Source of the DNA: Parachlorella kessleri
Lineage: Eukaryota; Chlorophyta; Trebouxiophyceae; Chlorellales; Chlorellaceae
Assembly: GCA_001598975.1 (NCBI GenBank)
Contig: BBXU01002223.1
Span: 1-28,264 of the forward strand
DNA: 28,264 nucleotides
Direction: 5' to 3'
The notes beneath the pieces were generated by a model. It worked only from the letters and a program-made list of their open reading frames with translations, ran no database searches and had not been told where the DNA came from. Position 1 is the first letter of the stretch. The number at the start of each line of letters is the position of its first letter. Below, in pieces: positions 18,447 through 28,264 of this stretch. The position numbers were made by a program, and so were the translations under genes.

Positions 18447-21125
18447 ATGGATCTCGATGAGCTGAAGACTTGCACTCCAATCTCGCTGAGGAGGGCCGTG
18501 GAGGGCCTCCCTCGGAAAGTTCTCCAGGCTCTTTCCAAACAGTATGGAATAAAGGTCGGGCGACTTGCAAGTGCTCGTTGCCGGGCGATGACTGCCGCGC
18601 ACCAAACTAACGACTGTTTGGCTGTGTAGGCGAATGCCAAGTCTGCAGATCTCATCACCAGCCTCTACCCCAGGTTGCTGGAAGAGGCAGCAGAGCCAGC
18701 GCAGAGGAGCACTGCTGGCAGTGCACTAGACGCAGACGTAGGGCTGCTGTCCCCAGTGGGCGATGGCGGGCAGTATACCCCCAAGCAGGAGCAGCCGGAC
18801 TCCTCGACTGCAAAGGCTGCCTCGCCTACGCCACCTGCTGCGCTACTTGGGTCGTTGAACCCGCTCTTCTTTGTAACCAGCGATAGGGCTGCAGAGCCTG
18901 GTAGTGGCCAGGGCCCGTCACCTGCTGAAGCTGCAGCAGTAGGGGCCCCCCGACCCATTGGCGCACAGGCAACTGAGGCGGCAGCAGCACAGGGCGCGGC
19001 ACAGGATGCAGCAGGTAACAGTCAGCATGCAGCGTCTGGGGGTAGACTAGCACTTGGGCAGGAGCCGCAAGCTGAATGCCAGGACGCGGCTACAGCCAAG
19101 AGTGGTGCCACGGTCAATGGGGAGCAGGACAGGGTTCAGGAACAAGCAGACATCGCTACAGACGCAAAGCAGCAGGAAGTTGCACTGCTGAACCCTCCAC
19201 CCCCTGAGCCAGAAGCGACACAGGCGGCCAAGATGTGTGGGGCAGGACCATCTCCCAACCGCATGCGGCGCAGGGTTTCGGCAGCAGCAGGTGAGCCCCG
19301 CTAGCATGGGATTTACATATCTGTTTTGTGGTAACTGTTGCAGGGCTTGCTGTTCTTTGGCATGGTGTGCGCGCTGCCCTTCCGAGGACAGAAAGGCTTC
19401 AAACCTTGGTCAGTCAACATATGTCATACATGCAGGACGCCGTAGCAGCATCATCACGAAGGAGTGGAAGGACTCGCAGGCGCAGAAGCTGAGTGAGCTG
19501 GAGCACAATTGGAGCAGTGTCACAGCAGGCACAGGGCCCACAAGCAAGGTGCGTAAGAGACGCTGTACTTCCCCTTGCCAACCTCTCTAAGCACCTTTGC
19601 CAGAAGACGTCCCGTTAACCATCCTTGATGCGCCTGTGCCGGCCCACTGTTGAGCAAGGATGCAAGCCGTCACTGCCCGGTGTGCAGGTGCGAGGTTGGA
19701 AGCTGCCCACCGCCAAGGACTTGCAGCAGACGTCCAGCGCCTTGGCCAAGTGCGGGTTCACCGTGGTCAACTCCCCCGGCAAGAACCGCCCCGCAGGCCA
19801 GGCAAGCCTGTTGTGAGAACCACAGCAATTGTTGGCGCACCTGAACAGGACTCTGCATTTGGTGAAGCAGCATATTGGTGGGGCTGAGCCAGCTTCCCGC
19901 TTGCACCAGCATGGCCAGCGGTGTGGGTGCACTAGCCACTTAACTGCTGGCTGCTTGGTGACTGGCGTTCGCCATTGCCCCCATCCTGCAGGGCCAGCCG
20001 GTTGGTGTAGGTAGCAAGCGCAGGGCTGAGGGGGCGGCAACCAAGGCCGCACCTTTGCCCAAGGCCGCCCGGGGCAGTCCTATGCCAAGGGCACCCTCAC
20101 AAGCAGGTAGCAAACAGCTTAAAGAGACCGAGTGTGCCCCAGCAGTGCTTGCATCCATACCAAGTTGCGTTTGCCATGCTGGGGTTGCGAGAGTAGCCCT
20201 CCCTCAGCACGGCAAGCCGCATGGAGGCTGCTTACGACCTGGTCGCATGTCGGTTGGCCTGGTTGTGTGCAGGTGTCAAGGTGCCCACTCCCAGCAGGCT
20301 GCGCAACTCCTCAGGGCCCGCAGCATCTGCCAGGGAGAACGCCCACGATAACCTGGGGCACGGCAACGCTGGCGGCGGGGCCAAGCCTGCAGGTGAGCCT
20401 TGCTCCTTCCTCTGGAAGCGGCGGCAGGGTGCAGCGCTGTCAACTGCTTACGACCACCAAGCAGGCCTGCACTAATGGTAACTCACTGCGCAGGCCGGGG
20501 GTCACGGTTGTCCGGCGCGCCATCTAGTCCTGGCAGGGAGTTGGGCATTTCTGTAATAGGTGTTGGTGGATGGCTATGTGGCCGGTAGGCTGCGTTATGA
20601 CTTACTGCCTTCAAGCAGCCTGAACTGAGGTAGCTGAGTATTACTTTATGCAGGCGCCGCCAAGCCGCCAGGCCTTCCTAGGGCCCCAGTGTCTATGGCG
20701 GAAAGGGCCAAGGCCGCTGAGGCTGCATTCACTGCCAGGTATGAAACGTCAGCCCTTGAATGTTGGGTTGCTGCATGCTACACTTCATAGTAACAGTTCA
20801 CCATCACGTTCAGCTGTGATCTAGATGGGGCCCGGTGCAACACAAACACTATACCACAGGCATCCCTGCCAGCCGACGGGCACAAATCTCAAAGTTGGTG
20901 TGGCGGTGTTGTGAATGCCAGAAGACACTCATGATCGGCACAATGCCTACCAAATGCCCATATGCATGGAGGTGTGGTGCCACAGCTAGACAGCACATAC
21001 AGGTGGCAGGTGAAGGGCACCTGATCGTCATGCATTGCCGAGCAGACGTTCAGGTCCAGCTTTACTGTCAGGTTACTGGGTGCAGGCGGGTGGCTGCGCT
21101 GCAAAAGGCGCAGCAAGCCAAGTGA
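18447..21125 (+). CDS. SAP-like domain protein, possibly NuSAP-related
   Basis: Nine exons: 18447-18554, 18630-19290, 19436-19548, 19688-19801, 19992-20106, 20273-20392, 20494-20559, 20654-20738, 21086-21125. All phases agree, giving 473 residues. Residues 1-55 look like a SAP motif split by intron 1: LPRKVLQALSKQYGIK, then ANAKSADLITSLYPRLLEEA. SAP motifs bind DNA, and NuSAP couples one to a microtubule-binding, Lys/Arg/Pro-rich body. The rest is disordered, first Ala/Gln-rich (60-240). A more conserved-looking segment follows (SIITKEWKDSQAQKL, then VRGWKLPTAKDLQQTSSAL), then basic Ser/Pro blocks (VKVPTPSRLRN, SRLSGAPSSPGREL). It ends in an Ala/Lys helix (MAERAKAAEAAFTARRVAAL, QKAQQAK). The intron at 19802 uses a GC donor. 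The NuSAP link rests on domain order and composition only. A DNA- or chromatin-binding role is likely; a spindle role is speculative. Confidence 0.72.
19802..19991 (+). other. GC-AG intron in the SAP-like gene
   Basis: The exon ends GGCCAG and the intron begins gcaagc, the tight donor consensus expected of GC-AG introns, ending at cctgcag. Reading through gives a stop within four codons (TGA at 19814-19816). No GT donor in this exon end joins the next exon in phase. Confidence 0.7.
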
Positions 21126-22003
21126 GCGCGTCTGGCGAGACCTGGCCCTGGCAACTGCAGCAAGCTTGATGTCTATACCCAGCGCTACTTGTCGCCTCCC
21201 TGCATAGGGGGTGCATCTCCCCCTGCTTCGACAGGCGTGCCCATGGCATTGCACCCCTGGGACGCTTGTTGGGCAGCTTGCCTTGTCGGTGTAGTTTAGA
21301 TGACCACTGTGCTGAGCTGCTCTGTAGTGTTCTTGATGTTCAAAAAACATTTCCTAGCGTGCTTACTTGCAAAATGTTTAGGAAGTGCTTTGCTTGGATA
21401 CACCACTTCGTCAAAAGTAAGGTTAGGCTGCCACGCACCACCTTTCCACTGTACGCAACCTATCCTATCGCACTACTTTGACAGGACAAAAGCAAGAAAA
21501 GGGGACTATGTCCGATATAAGCACAGGAGCATATGAGCAGTACATGGCGAGCAGAGTATGCCACTTTCCTCAAAGCAAAGCTGGCACTTGCAATCATTGT
21601 CAGGCACTCAGCCGCAGGATTCTCCAGAAGTTAGCCTCCCAAGGAAGGTGCAAGTTATAATGTAGGGTTAAATTGTGTGGCGTTTGTACCAACCGCAAGA
21701 GGGGCAACATTCCACTGTAGCCTGCCACGCCCACAGCACAGGCAAAATATGCTGCTACTGTCCGACAAAAGACACGCAACGTAAACACGCAATCATACGA
21801 CAAAAGTGTAACCGAAGCCCTAGCTGGCCAGGCCCAGCCAAACTTACTACTCACGTCCTCACCAGTCCCCACAGCAACACAGGCTGGGAGCATACTCCTT
21901 CCCCAACCAAAAGCCCCGGCATTCGAGCAGCCAGTACCTCCCTAGGCTGACAGCGCGCCACCACCTCAGCCACCCTGGAGGCGCCTGCCGCATCGCGGTG
22001 CGC
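21126..22003. other. Convergent intergenic spacer
   Basis: About 880 bases between the SAP-like stop and the stop of the minus-strand kinase gene. It is somewhat AT-richer than its surroundings. Short frames occur on both strands without recognisable products. The one TGTAA (near 21,807) is too far from the SAP-like stop to assign with confidence. Confidence 0.45.
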
Positions 22004-25000
22004 TCAGGCCAGGCTGTCGGCCGCCTGTGCCCGCAGGATGGCCGACAGCCTGCCGGTGATGGCCCGCAGGCCGGACAGGAAGTTGTGATCCCGCTGCTGC
22101 AGCGACGGCTCCAGCTTGAATGTGTGTGCAAAGTCTACAAAGCGCACACGCACCCTGGCGTCCTCCGCGGCTGCGGCAGGGGAAGGGGCCCAAGAGGTTA
22201 GCCGCTCAGTGGGGTGCGGTGGCGCCATGCCTCCTGGCAGCAACAGGATGATGCAGATGGACCCGCCACCATGCTGCTGTGCAGCAGCATGCAACTCGCC
22301 CTTTGCATCCCATGCACATGCACAGTTTTGTGCCGGGCAAGGCATGGGCGTGCCCTCAGCAGGGTGTGCAGTCGACGGTAGGAGCGACGAGCGGACTTGC
22401 TGTGCCACACACATGCTTAGGAGGCTAAAACCAGAGGCCTTGGTTAGCCTGACATTCCAATACAACAAGCCCAGCAACCTCCGCGCATCGACAACTTGCA
22501 CCACACACCCGACACCATTGCACATCTCCAATGTGCTGAACTGGGCAGCCAGACCTACCTGTGGCGCCGCCCTCGTACAGTATGAGAACCGATGACGAGT
22601 AGAAGTGAAACTCCCGCTGCACCTCGAACCAGGACTCCAGCGCCTGCAGCTGCGAGATGGCGCCGTGGGGCCCACCATACACGTGCTCCGGGCGCACGCC
22701 GTTCTCTGCGGCAGAGCAGCAGCGTGCGGGTCAGCGGGTGGTTCTGGCCTGTCTCTCAGGCTGCGTCGTTTCCTAGCTAACTGTGTCGACGCCGCCCAGC
22801 CACCGCCCCAGGCCAGGCACAGAGTTCCTGAGCCGCAGATAAGTCTTCCACTTTCCTCTGAGTGAGCAGGAAAAACAACGCCTACAGTCCCAGCCCCCAG
22901 TCTGGGCGGTGCCTGGCAGCCACATACACATTGAGCGTGTCCCTGCTGACGCCCCTTGACATGCCGGCAGCACACAGCGTGGCTCTGCTGCCACTCCCAG
23001 CCTTGCGTGCCCTCTCCCGCCCCGCTGCACTACCGAGCAAATGCCACCGCCCAGAGCATGGTCTGTGCCAAGGACAGCAACACCTCCACGCCCCTTCCAC
23101 ACCCAGCATTGTGTGCGAACGACAGCCTGCGCCCACCATGTGTGCGCAAGGGACAGCCTACACCCACCATTGTGTGCGAACGACAGCCTGCGCCCACCAT
23201 GTGTGCGCAAAGGACAGCCTACACCCACCATTGTGTGCGAACGACAGCCTGCACCCACCATTGTGTGCGCAAAGGACAGCCTACACCCACCATTGTGTGC
23301 GAACGACAGCCTGCACCCACCATTGTGTGCGCAAAGGACAGCCTGCACCCACCATTGTGTGCAAAGGACAGCAGCGCCTTGTCGACCAGCTGCCCCGGCA
23401 GCGTCTTGCACCAACGCTTGGAGGCGCGCCAGTACCCGCCCTGGCTGTGGCGGTACACCTGCATGCCGCAGATCTTGAACCCCAGGCTGGCCTGCGTCGT
23501 AGCGCGGTCCTTGGCCCTGTAGAGGGGGGACCAGGTAACAGCATGATGCCATGCTGATGAGGAGAGCAAGTGACCAAGTGACACTTATTGCATTGGGCGC
23601 ATCATTGGCGGCATGCCCCTTGCCCCCGACATAATGCCTGCGGAAACGCGTGGGAGCACGGGGAAGAGAAGGATGAGGTGCTTTTGGAGGAGGCCTGAGT
23701 ATAGCTTCGGGTAGGCAAGGGGTGTTGACCGAAAGGTTATGAGCAGGGCCTGCCTCTCAAACCCTTGGAAGCCTCCGAGCCCCCTGCGTAACATGAGGGA
23801 CCAGAGCACCCCACGTCCCGGGCCCGCTCCGGCACGTGCAACCGCCATGCAACTATCCCACAGTACCCTCCCATGCTGCATTCAGTCACAGAGGCCTTGG
23901 CAGGCCACGTCTCCCCACCCCAGACACGCTGGCTGCGCGCCCCCCGCGGACACCTTACCAAATCACACACACACACCGCCTACCCCATGCGGACCCCGCC
24001 CAGGCCCCACACTCACTGGCAGCGGTCGATGTAGGCGGGGCAGGCGGACGGGTACCAGGTGCGGAAGCCGACCTTGATGTCGATGATGGAGGGGCGGCGG
24101 TAGCTGCGCGCCAGGTCCTCCAGTTCCAGCAGGGTGCGGCCGCCAGTCTCCACCACACCGTCTGCATGGCGGGACTGACTGACTCATCACTTGATTGATC
24201 TATTGAATGAATGAATGAATGAATGAATGAATGAATGAATGAATGAATGAATGAATGAATGAATGAATGAATGAATGAATGAATGAGTGAGTGAGTGAGT
24301 GAATGAATGAATGAATGAATGAGTGAGTGAGTGAATGAATGAGTGAATGAATGAATGAATGAATGAGTGAGTGAGTGAGTGAGTGAATGAATGAATGAAT
24401 GAATGAATGGATGAATGGACGGATGGATGGATGGATGAATGAATGAATGAATGATTGAATGGATGGATGGATGGATGGATGGATGAATGAATGAATGAAT
24501 GAATGAATGAATGAGTAACGGATTGATGGACCCCGTCCTTCAAGGGTGGGTGGCACCGGGCCTAGCACCCCTAGGTCAGTGGCCCCTGTTGCTGTACCGT
24601 GGCGGTGCCTGCCGGCGACAGGCCTCGGAGTTGGCACCCCAGTCGCGCCAGGGAGCGCAGAGACCACGACAGCAAGGCAGTCACGCCAGCCACCTCAGGC
24701 GATCTAGACTAGCCGCGACCCGCAGGCAGGGTTTGCATGGCAGGCTGAGGGGGATTCTGGCCGTGTGTGACAAGCGCTTGGCAGCCCTGGGAGCTCCCCC
24801 TAGACCGCTGTCAGTCAGCAGAAGCCTAACTGCCACAAGCCACCAGTGACGCCCGAGAGTCCTGGGGCACATGCAATCCATTCGCACGCCCACAACACCC
24901 ACGCAGCGCAGCGCAGCACACCAGCTGCGTGCAAGACCACACACACCCGCCGTGCTGCCCCGACTCCCCACAGCAGGCACCCCCCACCAAATGTCAATTT

Positions 25001-27229
25001 TCCACATGGGAGGCCAGCCAGCCCTACCAGCCCACCCAGGGAGGGACTCACAGAACTTGGGGATGACCCGCAGCAGCAGCGCGTTGCGGACAGAGAAGGG
25101 CAGCTGCTGGAAGGCAGACCGCCGCCGCCGCTGCTGCTGGTGGTGCAGGTCCTGCGCTTGCTGCTGCGCCAACTCCTGCTGTTCCAGCGACAGGTGGAAC
25201 TGTTCTCTCTGTATCCCACGACCCACTTGCTGCCGCTGCTCCTGCTCCCAGCGGTGGTGGGAGCACGCCGCCGCGCCACACCCATCCTGAGCGCCCCAGC
25301 ACGCCGCAGAGTCCTCCGCAGCCAGCGCCAGTGCCAGCGCTGCCTGCTGGCCCCGTGGGCTGTAGGCGGAGTAGGGCCCAGCTGCCACCACGTCCAGGGC
25401 TGCCCGCGGGCTGCCGTGGCTGCAGGACTCTTGCTGCAGGAGCGAGCTGCGGAGGAGGCCCTGCACCCCACGCTGCTGCTGCTGGGGGTAGTCATGGGTG
25501 TGGCCGTCAGTCTGTGTGGGCCCCGCCCCCGCCCCCGCTGCTGCTGGGGTGCTGGGCTCGCTGGCACCAGACGGTGCAGCCAGTGGCGCCACATGTGGTG
25601 GGCCTGGCAGCGAGCCTTGTGCGGCGTGTGCACCGGGCCGCGTGAAGTGCAGGTCGCGGTCGTGCTCAAACGATGTCCATGCAACTGCTGCCCCGTGCTG
25701 CTGCTGGCGCGGCTGCAATGCTGCTTTCCCAGGGCTCTGCACGTGACGCCGCTCCCCAACTGAGCCGAGGCCCGGCCGGTTGCCGGCCGGCAACTCGAGC
25801 GTCGCCTGCCCTGCCACCGCAGGAGCCGCCGCCGCCGCTGGCCGAGAGCCCCCTCCCTCATGCGGACCCAGCATATTGCTCACATCCCTCTGCCAGGAAG
25901 ACCGCAAGCAGTGAGCAATAGGGCCCCCACCCGCAGCGGCGCGCTGCTCGCCGCCCGCCGCCACGGGCGCACTGCCACAAACGGATGGCGGCAGATGGGA
26001 CCGAGGGGAGGCGGAGCGGCAGGGCAGGCTGGGCTGGCACACCTCCACATCAAACACGGGCTGGCCCAGCAGGGCAGCGGCCTCAGCGTGGCGGGGGTCG
26101 GTGAAGGAGGCGGGCAGGTGCTTCTCCCACGTGTACGGCGACCGGTGCAGCTTGCTGCCGGGCTCTAACCCAGCGCCAGCGCCGGGCGAGCCCTGCGGCC
26201 GCGGCTGCTGCCGCTGCTGCTGCACCACCCCCAGCTGCTCCTGCTGCTGCTGCTGCTCAGCTGGGCCCTGCCCCTGCCCATACTCCTCCCTTTGCTGCTC
26301 GCCACCACCATGCCCCTGCCCCTGCCCCAGCCCCTCCTGCTGCTGCTCCTGCCCCTGGTCGCCTTGGCGCCGCCGGCCAAAGCCGTCCATGAGGTGCTCT
26401 GCGGTCAGCTCCGCACCGTCGCTGTCCGGCGAGCGGCCCAGGTAGTCCTCCTCGCCGGCGCCGCCGCACAGGTCGCGCAGCGTGGGCGTGCCCAGCAGGC
26501 CGTACTCGTCCCGCTGCGCGATCTGCACCGCCTTCTCCGGCCCCGCGCGGTCACGCCGGAACGACTGCGTGCTGTAGAGCTTGGTGCGGACGGGGTGTGG
26601 TGCCACAGCTAGGGCCGCCGTGGGCGTCACGGCCTTGCCATTAACGGGCTGCTGCGCTGCGGGTGCTCCGCCTGCTGCGCCTGCCACGCTAGGTTGCTGC
26701 TCCCCGACCGGGCCCCGCTGCTGCTCCCCCGCTGTCTGCTGCTCCGCCGCCGCCTGCTCCTCCGCTGCAAGGGCGGCCGCAATCGCCTCATAGAAGAGGC
26801 GTTCCCTGTCGCCGCGCGGGCCCTGCTGGATGGGCTTGTAGAAGTGGCCGCGGTCATCCACCAGGGAGCCAGCCTTGCCCTCTGCAACGAACTCACCCAG
26901 CTTACACAGCTTGTTGTAGCAAGTCTTGCGGCCTGTCGATGCTCACTCACAGAGGGAAGCTAGCCAAGGCAAACGGTGGCCGCGGTGACAGGCACACGCA
27001 CCCACCAAGCACGGCCTACCCAAGATCCAGGCACAGCACTTGCAAGGCAGCCCACCTTCAAAAAGATGCCCAGCCACCTGTAGCAACAAAAGAGGACGTC
27101 AGAGTTCTGATCAGTGCGGCACAGGTGTAACGCCAGCGCGTACGAGGAAGTAGGCTTGCTCCTCACCTGATGCTCGCAGGGCCGGAGTTGTTTGCCTTCA
27201 AGCTTAGCCAGCTTGACTCCCCGATGCTT
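22004..27229 (-). CDS. IPK2: Inositol polyphosphate kinase (IPK2/IPMK type) with a large N-lobe insertion; 5' end unresolved
   Basis: Phosphorylates inositol phosphates such as InsP3 toward InsP5, acting in nucleus and cytosol. Exons on the minus strand: 27229-27167, 27077-27056, 26881-25052, 24161-24017, 23516-23353, 22705-22559, 22170-22004. Phases agree throughout, giving 845 codons plus stop; the initiator ATG must lie in an upstream exon I could not fix. Plant IPK2s are about 300 residues. Family landmarks: CEHQVAGHLFEEGKAGSLVDD across three exons, DRGHFYKPIQQGPRGDRE with the likely ATP-contacting Lys, RVIPKFYDGVVETGG, the catalytic PSIIDIKVG (PxxxDxKxG), TTQASLGFKICGMQVY, VYGGPHGAISQL, SSSVLILYEGG in place of SLL, and VRFVDFAHT with RDHNFLSGL. 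The 1830-base exon inserts about 560 Gln/Ala/Gly-rich residues between FYEAI and LPFSVRNALLLRVIPK. It contains charged islands (SPYTWEKHLPASFTDPRHAE, WTSFEHDRDLHFTRP). Two introns contain long tandem repeats. Confidence 0.88.
23096..23371. repeat. Minisatellite of alternating 30- and 31/32-base units, overlapping a kinase splice donor
   Basis: Nine units, each around cacccaccattgtgtgcg, end alternately in gaacgacag (type A) and caaaggacag (type B), making a 61-62-base higher-order repeat. Unit boundaries: 23126, 23157, 23187, 23218, 23248, 23280, 23310 and 23342, after a first unit ending at 23125. The last unit crosses the 3' end of the kinase exon (23353), so its last 19 bases are coding (LSFAHN). 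Confidence 0.92.
24204..24516. repeat. Long tetranucleotide microsatellite (GAAT, with GAGT and GGAT variants)
   Basis: About 310 bases of near-perfect 4-base periodicity. The first part is pure gaat, the middle alternates gaat and gagt blocks, and the right third has ggat/ggac blocks before pure gaat again. It lies in the kinase intron 24162-25051. On the minus strand two frames read as His-Ser-Phe-Ile repeats, an artefact of the period. Confidence 0.97.
27056..27077 (-). other. 22-base coding microexon of the inositol polyphosphate kinase
   Basis: The acceptor gttgctacag and donor gtgggc bracket 22 bases encoding VAGHLFE plus one base. Joined to CEHQ before and EGKAGSLVDD after, it rebuilds the HQVAGH motif at the N-terminus of plant IPK2 proteins. 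Confidence 0.8.
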
Positions 27230-27651
27230 CTGCAGGAGTAAACCAGCCAACCTGCAGCAAAGGCGGCCTGCCAAGACGGCTGCGATTCACAGAGGCCCGA
27301 TCACTGGGCAGTCTGGTTAACAACGCGAGCCTTACCCAGTCAACACTACAGACTTAATTCTTTCGAAATGCACGGGATGGCAGACTCCTGTGTCTGGGAA
27401 GCTAGGCGTCCCGCGCGATTCCAGTATATGCTGGACAAGGGGTTACAGTGCACAAAAACCCCTGCTTGCCCTTCGACTTCGCACATGGCCATGGCAAGCT
27501 AGCGTGCGGCCCTCAACAACGTGTTTGCGCCGTCTGCCCTGTGCCTGATGACCAGGGGTGGTCATGCCTGATGAAACAGGAGCCTTGGCAAGCCTAGGGT
27601 AGAGGGGAAGCTACTTATGCCAGCTTAAGCAGCGCTCTGCTCTAAGAAAGA
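27230..27651. promoter_or_regulatory. Divergent region: 5' end of the kinase gene and promoter of the Ala-rich gene
   Basis: About 420 bases between the first fixed kinase exon and the ATG of the right-hand gene. The kinase initiator exon should lie here (possible minus-strand starts near 27565, 27491 and 27485, none with a convincing donor), along with both promoters. A strong minus-strand donor (ggtaagg near 27335) may end a 5' UTR exon. Confidence 0.4.
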
Positions 27652-28232
27652 ATGGGTGATGTTGGGCCTGCGGCTAAGAGGGCCAAAGTAGAACATGACA
27701 GGAGCCCAGTTGAGCAGGTGACTCCCTGGGGGTTGGCTAGCCCTCCACTCAACAGTATTCCATACTTCCGTTGGACACCTTATCTTGCTTACAAGGATGC
27801 CTACTAGTGCTCCCTCCTCTCCTGTCCCAGGATAGGGTCCGCGCCCAGCTGCCGCACTCTACCCGGTGTGTGCAGGCGGGTCCAAGCGGAGCAGCGGACG
27901 CACAAGTGCCAGCCTCTGCAGGCGCTGGCGCCTCAGCAGCAGCAGCAGCAGCAGGGGTCGAGGACGCACTCGCAGGGCCTGCTGAGGCTGCTGTGGGGTC
28001 GTCAGGGACCGCGGCAAACCCTGTGCAGGCATCTCCACCTGCACCTTTCACAACCGTCGCGCACAACGGCCTACCTAGTAGCGGCACAGCTACACAGGGC
28101 GCACACCAGCAGCAGCACCCTAGCACGCTTGAGGCGGCCAGCGGCCGTGCAGCGGGTGCTGCCCAAACACACCAGGCTGGGGCTGCCCCTGAAGGCAGCG
28201 TAGGCCCACTCCTTTCTGCAACGACAGCCGCG
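27652..28232 (+). CDS. 5' part of an Ala-rich, probably nuclear protein (runs off the window)
   Basis: Exon 1 (27652-27717) encodes MGDVGPAAKRAKVEHDRSPVEQ up to the donor gtgact. Exon 2 starts at 27876 after gtgtgtgcag, in phase. It stays open for at least 119 codons to a gtgagt donor at 28233, and the frame is also open to the window end, so the donor is probable but not certain. The N-terminus has a short basic cluster (AAKRAKVE) that could be part of a nuclear localisation signal. The rest is low-complexity Ala/Gly/Ser/Pro with a run of six Ala and a QQQ. I recognise no domain; the functional part probably lies to the right. Divergent from the kinase gene. Confidence 0.6.
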
Positions 28233-28264
28233 GTGAGTTCACAGCCACTGGAGTCCGCAGGGGC

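Noticed and set aside
20835..21125. Continuous open frame (+) of 96 codons
   Set aside because: Only its last 40 bases are coding, as the final exon of the SAP-like gene in phase after an acceptor at 21085; the rest is intron.
23096..23371. CRISPR-like appearance of 30-base repeats
   Set aside because: Units are contiguous with no unique spacers, and the setting is a eukaryotic intron.
22862..23557. Long plus-strand frames across the minisatellite
   Set aside because: Several frames on both strands stay open because the repeat lacks stops; the coding exons here are on the minus strand and show kinase motifs.
24187..24667. Minus-strand frame encoding His-Ser-Phe-Ile repeats
   Set aside because: Direct product of the 4-base microsatellite; it lies in an intron between phase-matched kinase exons.
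24846..25763. 305-codon plus-strand frame opposite the kinase exon
   Set aside because: Shadow of the GC-rich minus-strand exon; composition is Leu/Arg/Pro-rich with no domain, while the opposite strand carries conserved kinase sequence.
27341..27491. Minus-strand frame starting at 27491 as the first exon of the kinase
   Set aside because: No convincing donor joins it in phase to the exon at 27229, and it has no resemblance to kinase N-termini.

Overview
The window looks like nuclear DNA of a green alga (Chlorophyta). It is GC-rich and intron-dense, with mostly GT-AG introns of roughly 70-900 bases. Gene products resemble plant and algal families, one carries an N-terminal extension that reads as a plastid transit peptide, and TGTAA (the usual chlorophyte polyadenylation signal) follows several stop codons. 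There is no operon, prophage, insertion sequence or CRISPR array. I rebuilt the gene models by hand from splice sites and reading-frame phase; each internally complete model keeps an open frame through all its exons.

Layout, left to right. (1) 213-419 (+): last exon of a gene entering from the left, possibly a fucosyltransferase-like enzyme. (2) 1140-4326 (-): seven-exon OTUD6B-type OTU deubiquitinase with its catalytic triad. (3) 4598-6381 (+): four-exon RBM42-type RNA-binding protein, divergent from gene 2. (4) 7103-7764 (-): two-exon gene for an unrecognised 68-residue membrane protein. (5) 8126-12595 (+): ten-exon plastid N-acetyl-gamma-glutamyl-phosphate reductase (arginine biosynthesis). 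(6, 7) 14044-15282 and 16619-17851 (+): tandem copies of a type II membrane protein of the DUF616 (TOD1/MUCI70) family, with duplicated flanks and a shared 5' UTR intron. (8) 18447-21125 (+): nine-exon gene for a 473-residue SAP-like protein, perhaps related to NuSAP, with one GC-AG intron. (9) 22004-27229 (-): inositol polyphosphate kinase (IPK2/IPMK type) with a very large Gln/Ala-rich insertion in the N-lobe, a 22-base microexon, and long repeats in two introns. (10) 27652 to about 28232 (+): 5' end of an Ala-rich protein with a basic N-terminal cluster.

The genes do not form one pathway. They cover protein turnover, RNA binding, arginine synthesis, Golgi glycosylation or lipid metabolism, chromatin or spindle function, and inositol phosphate signalling. 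Several neighbours are divergent and separated by 270-420 bases, which suggests shared promoters (2/3, 4/5, 9/10). I found no clearly new multi-gene system. The most unusual items are the remodelled IPK gene, the DUF616 tandem pair with a 143-base identical tract, a perfect 20-bp hairpin near copy A, and the 68-residue protein gene.
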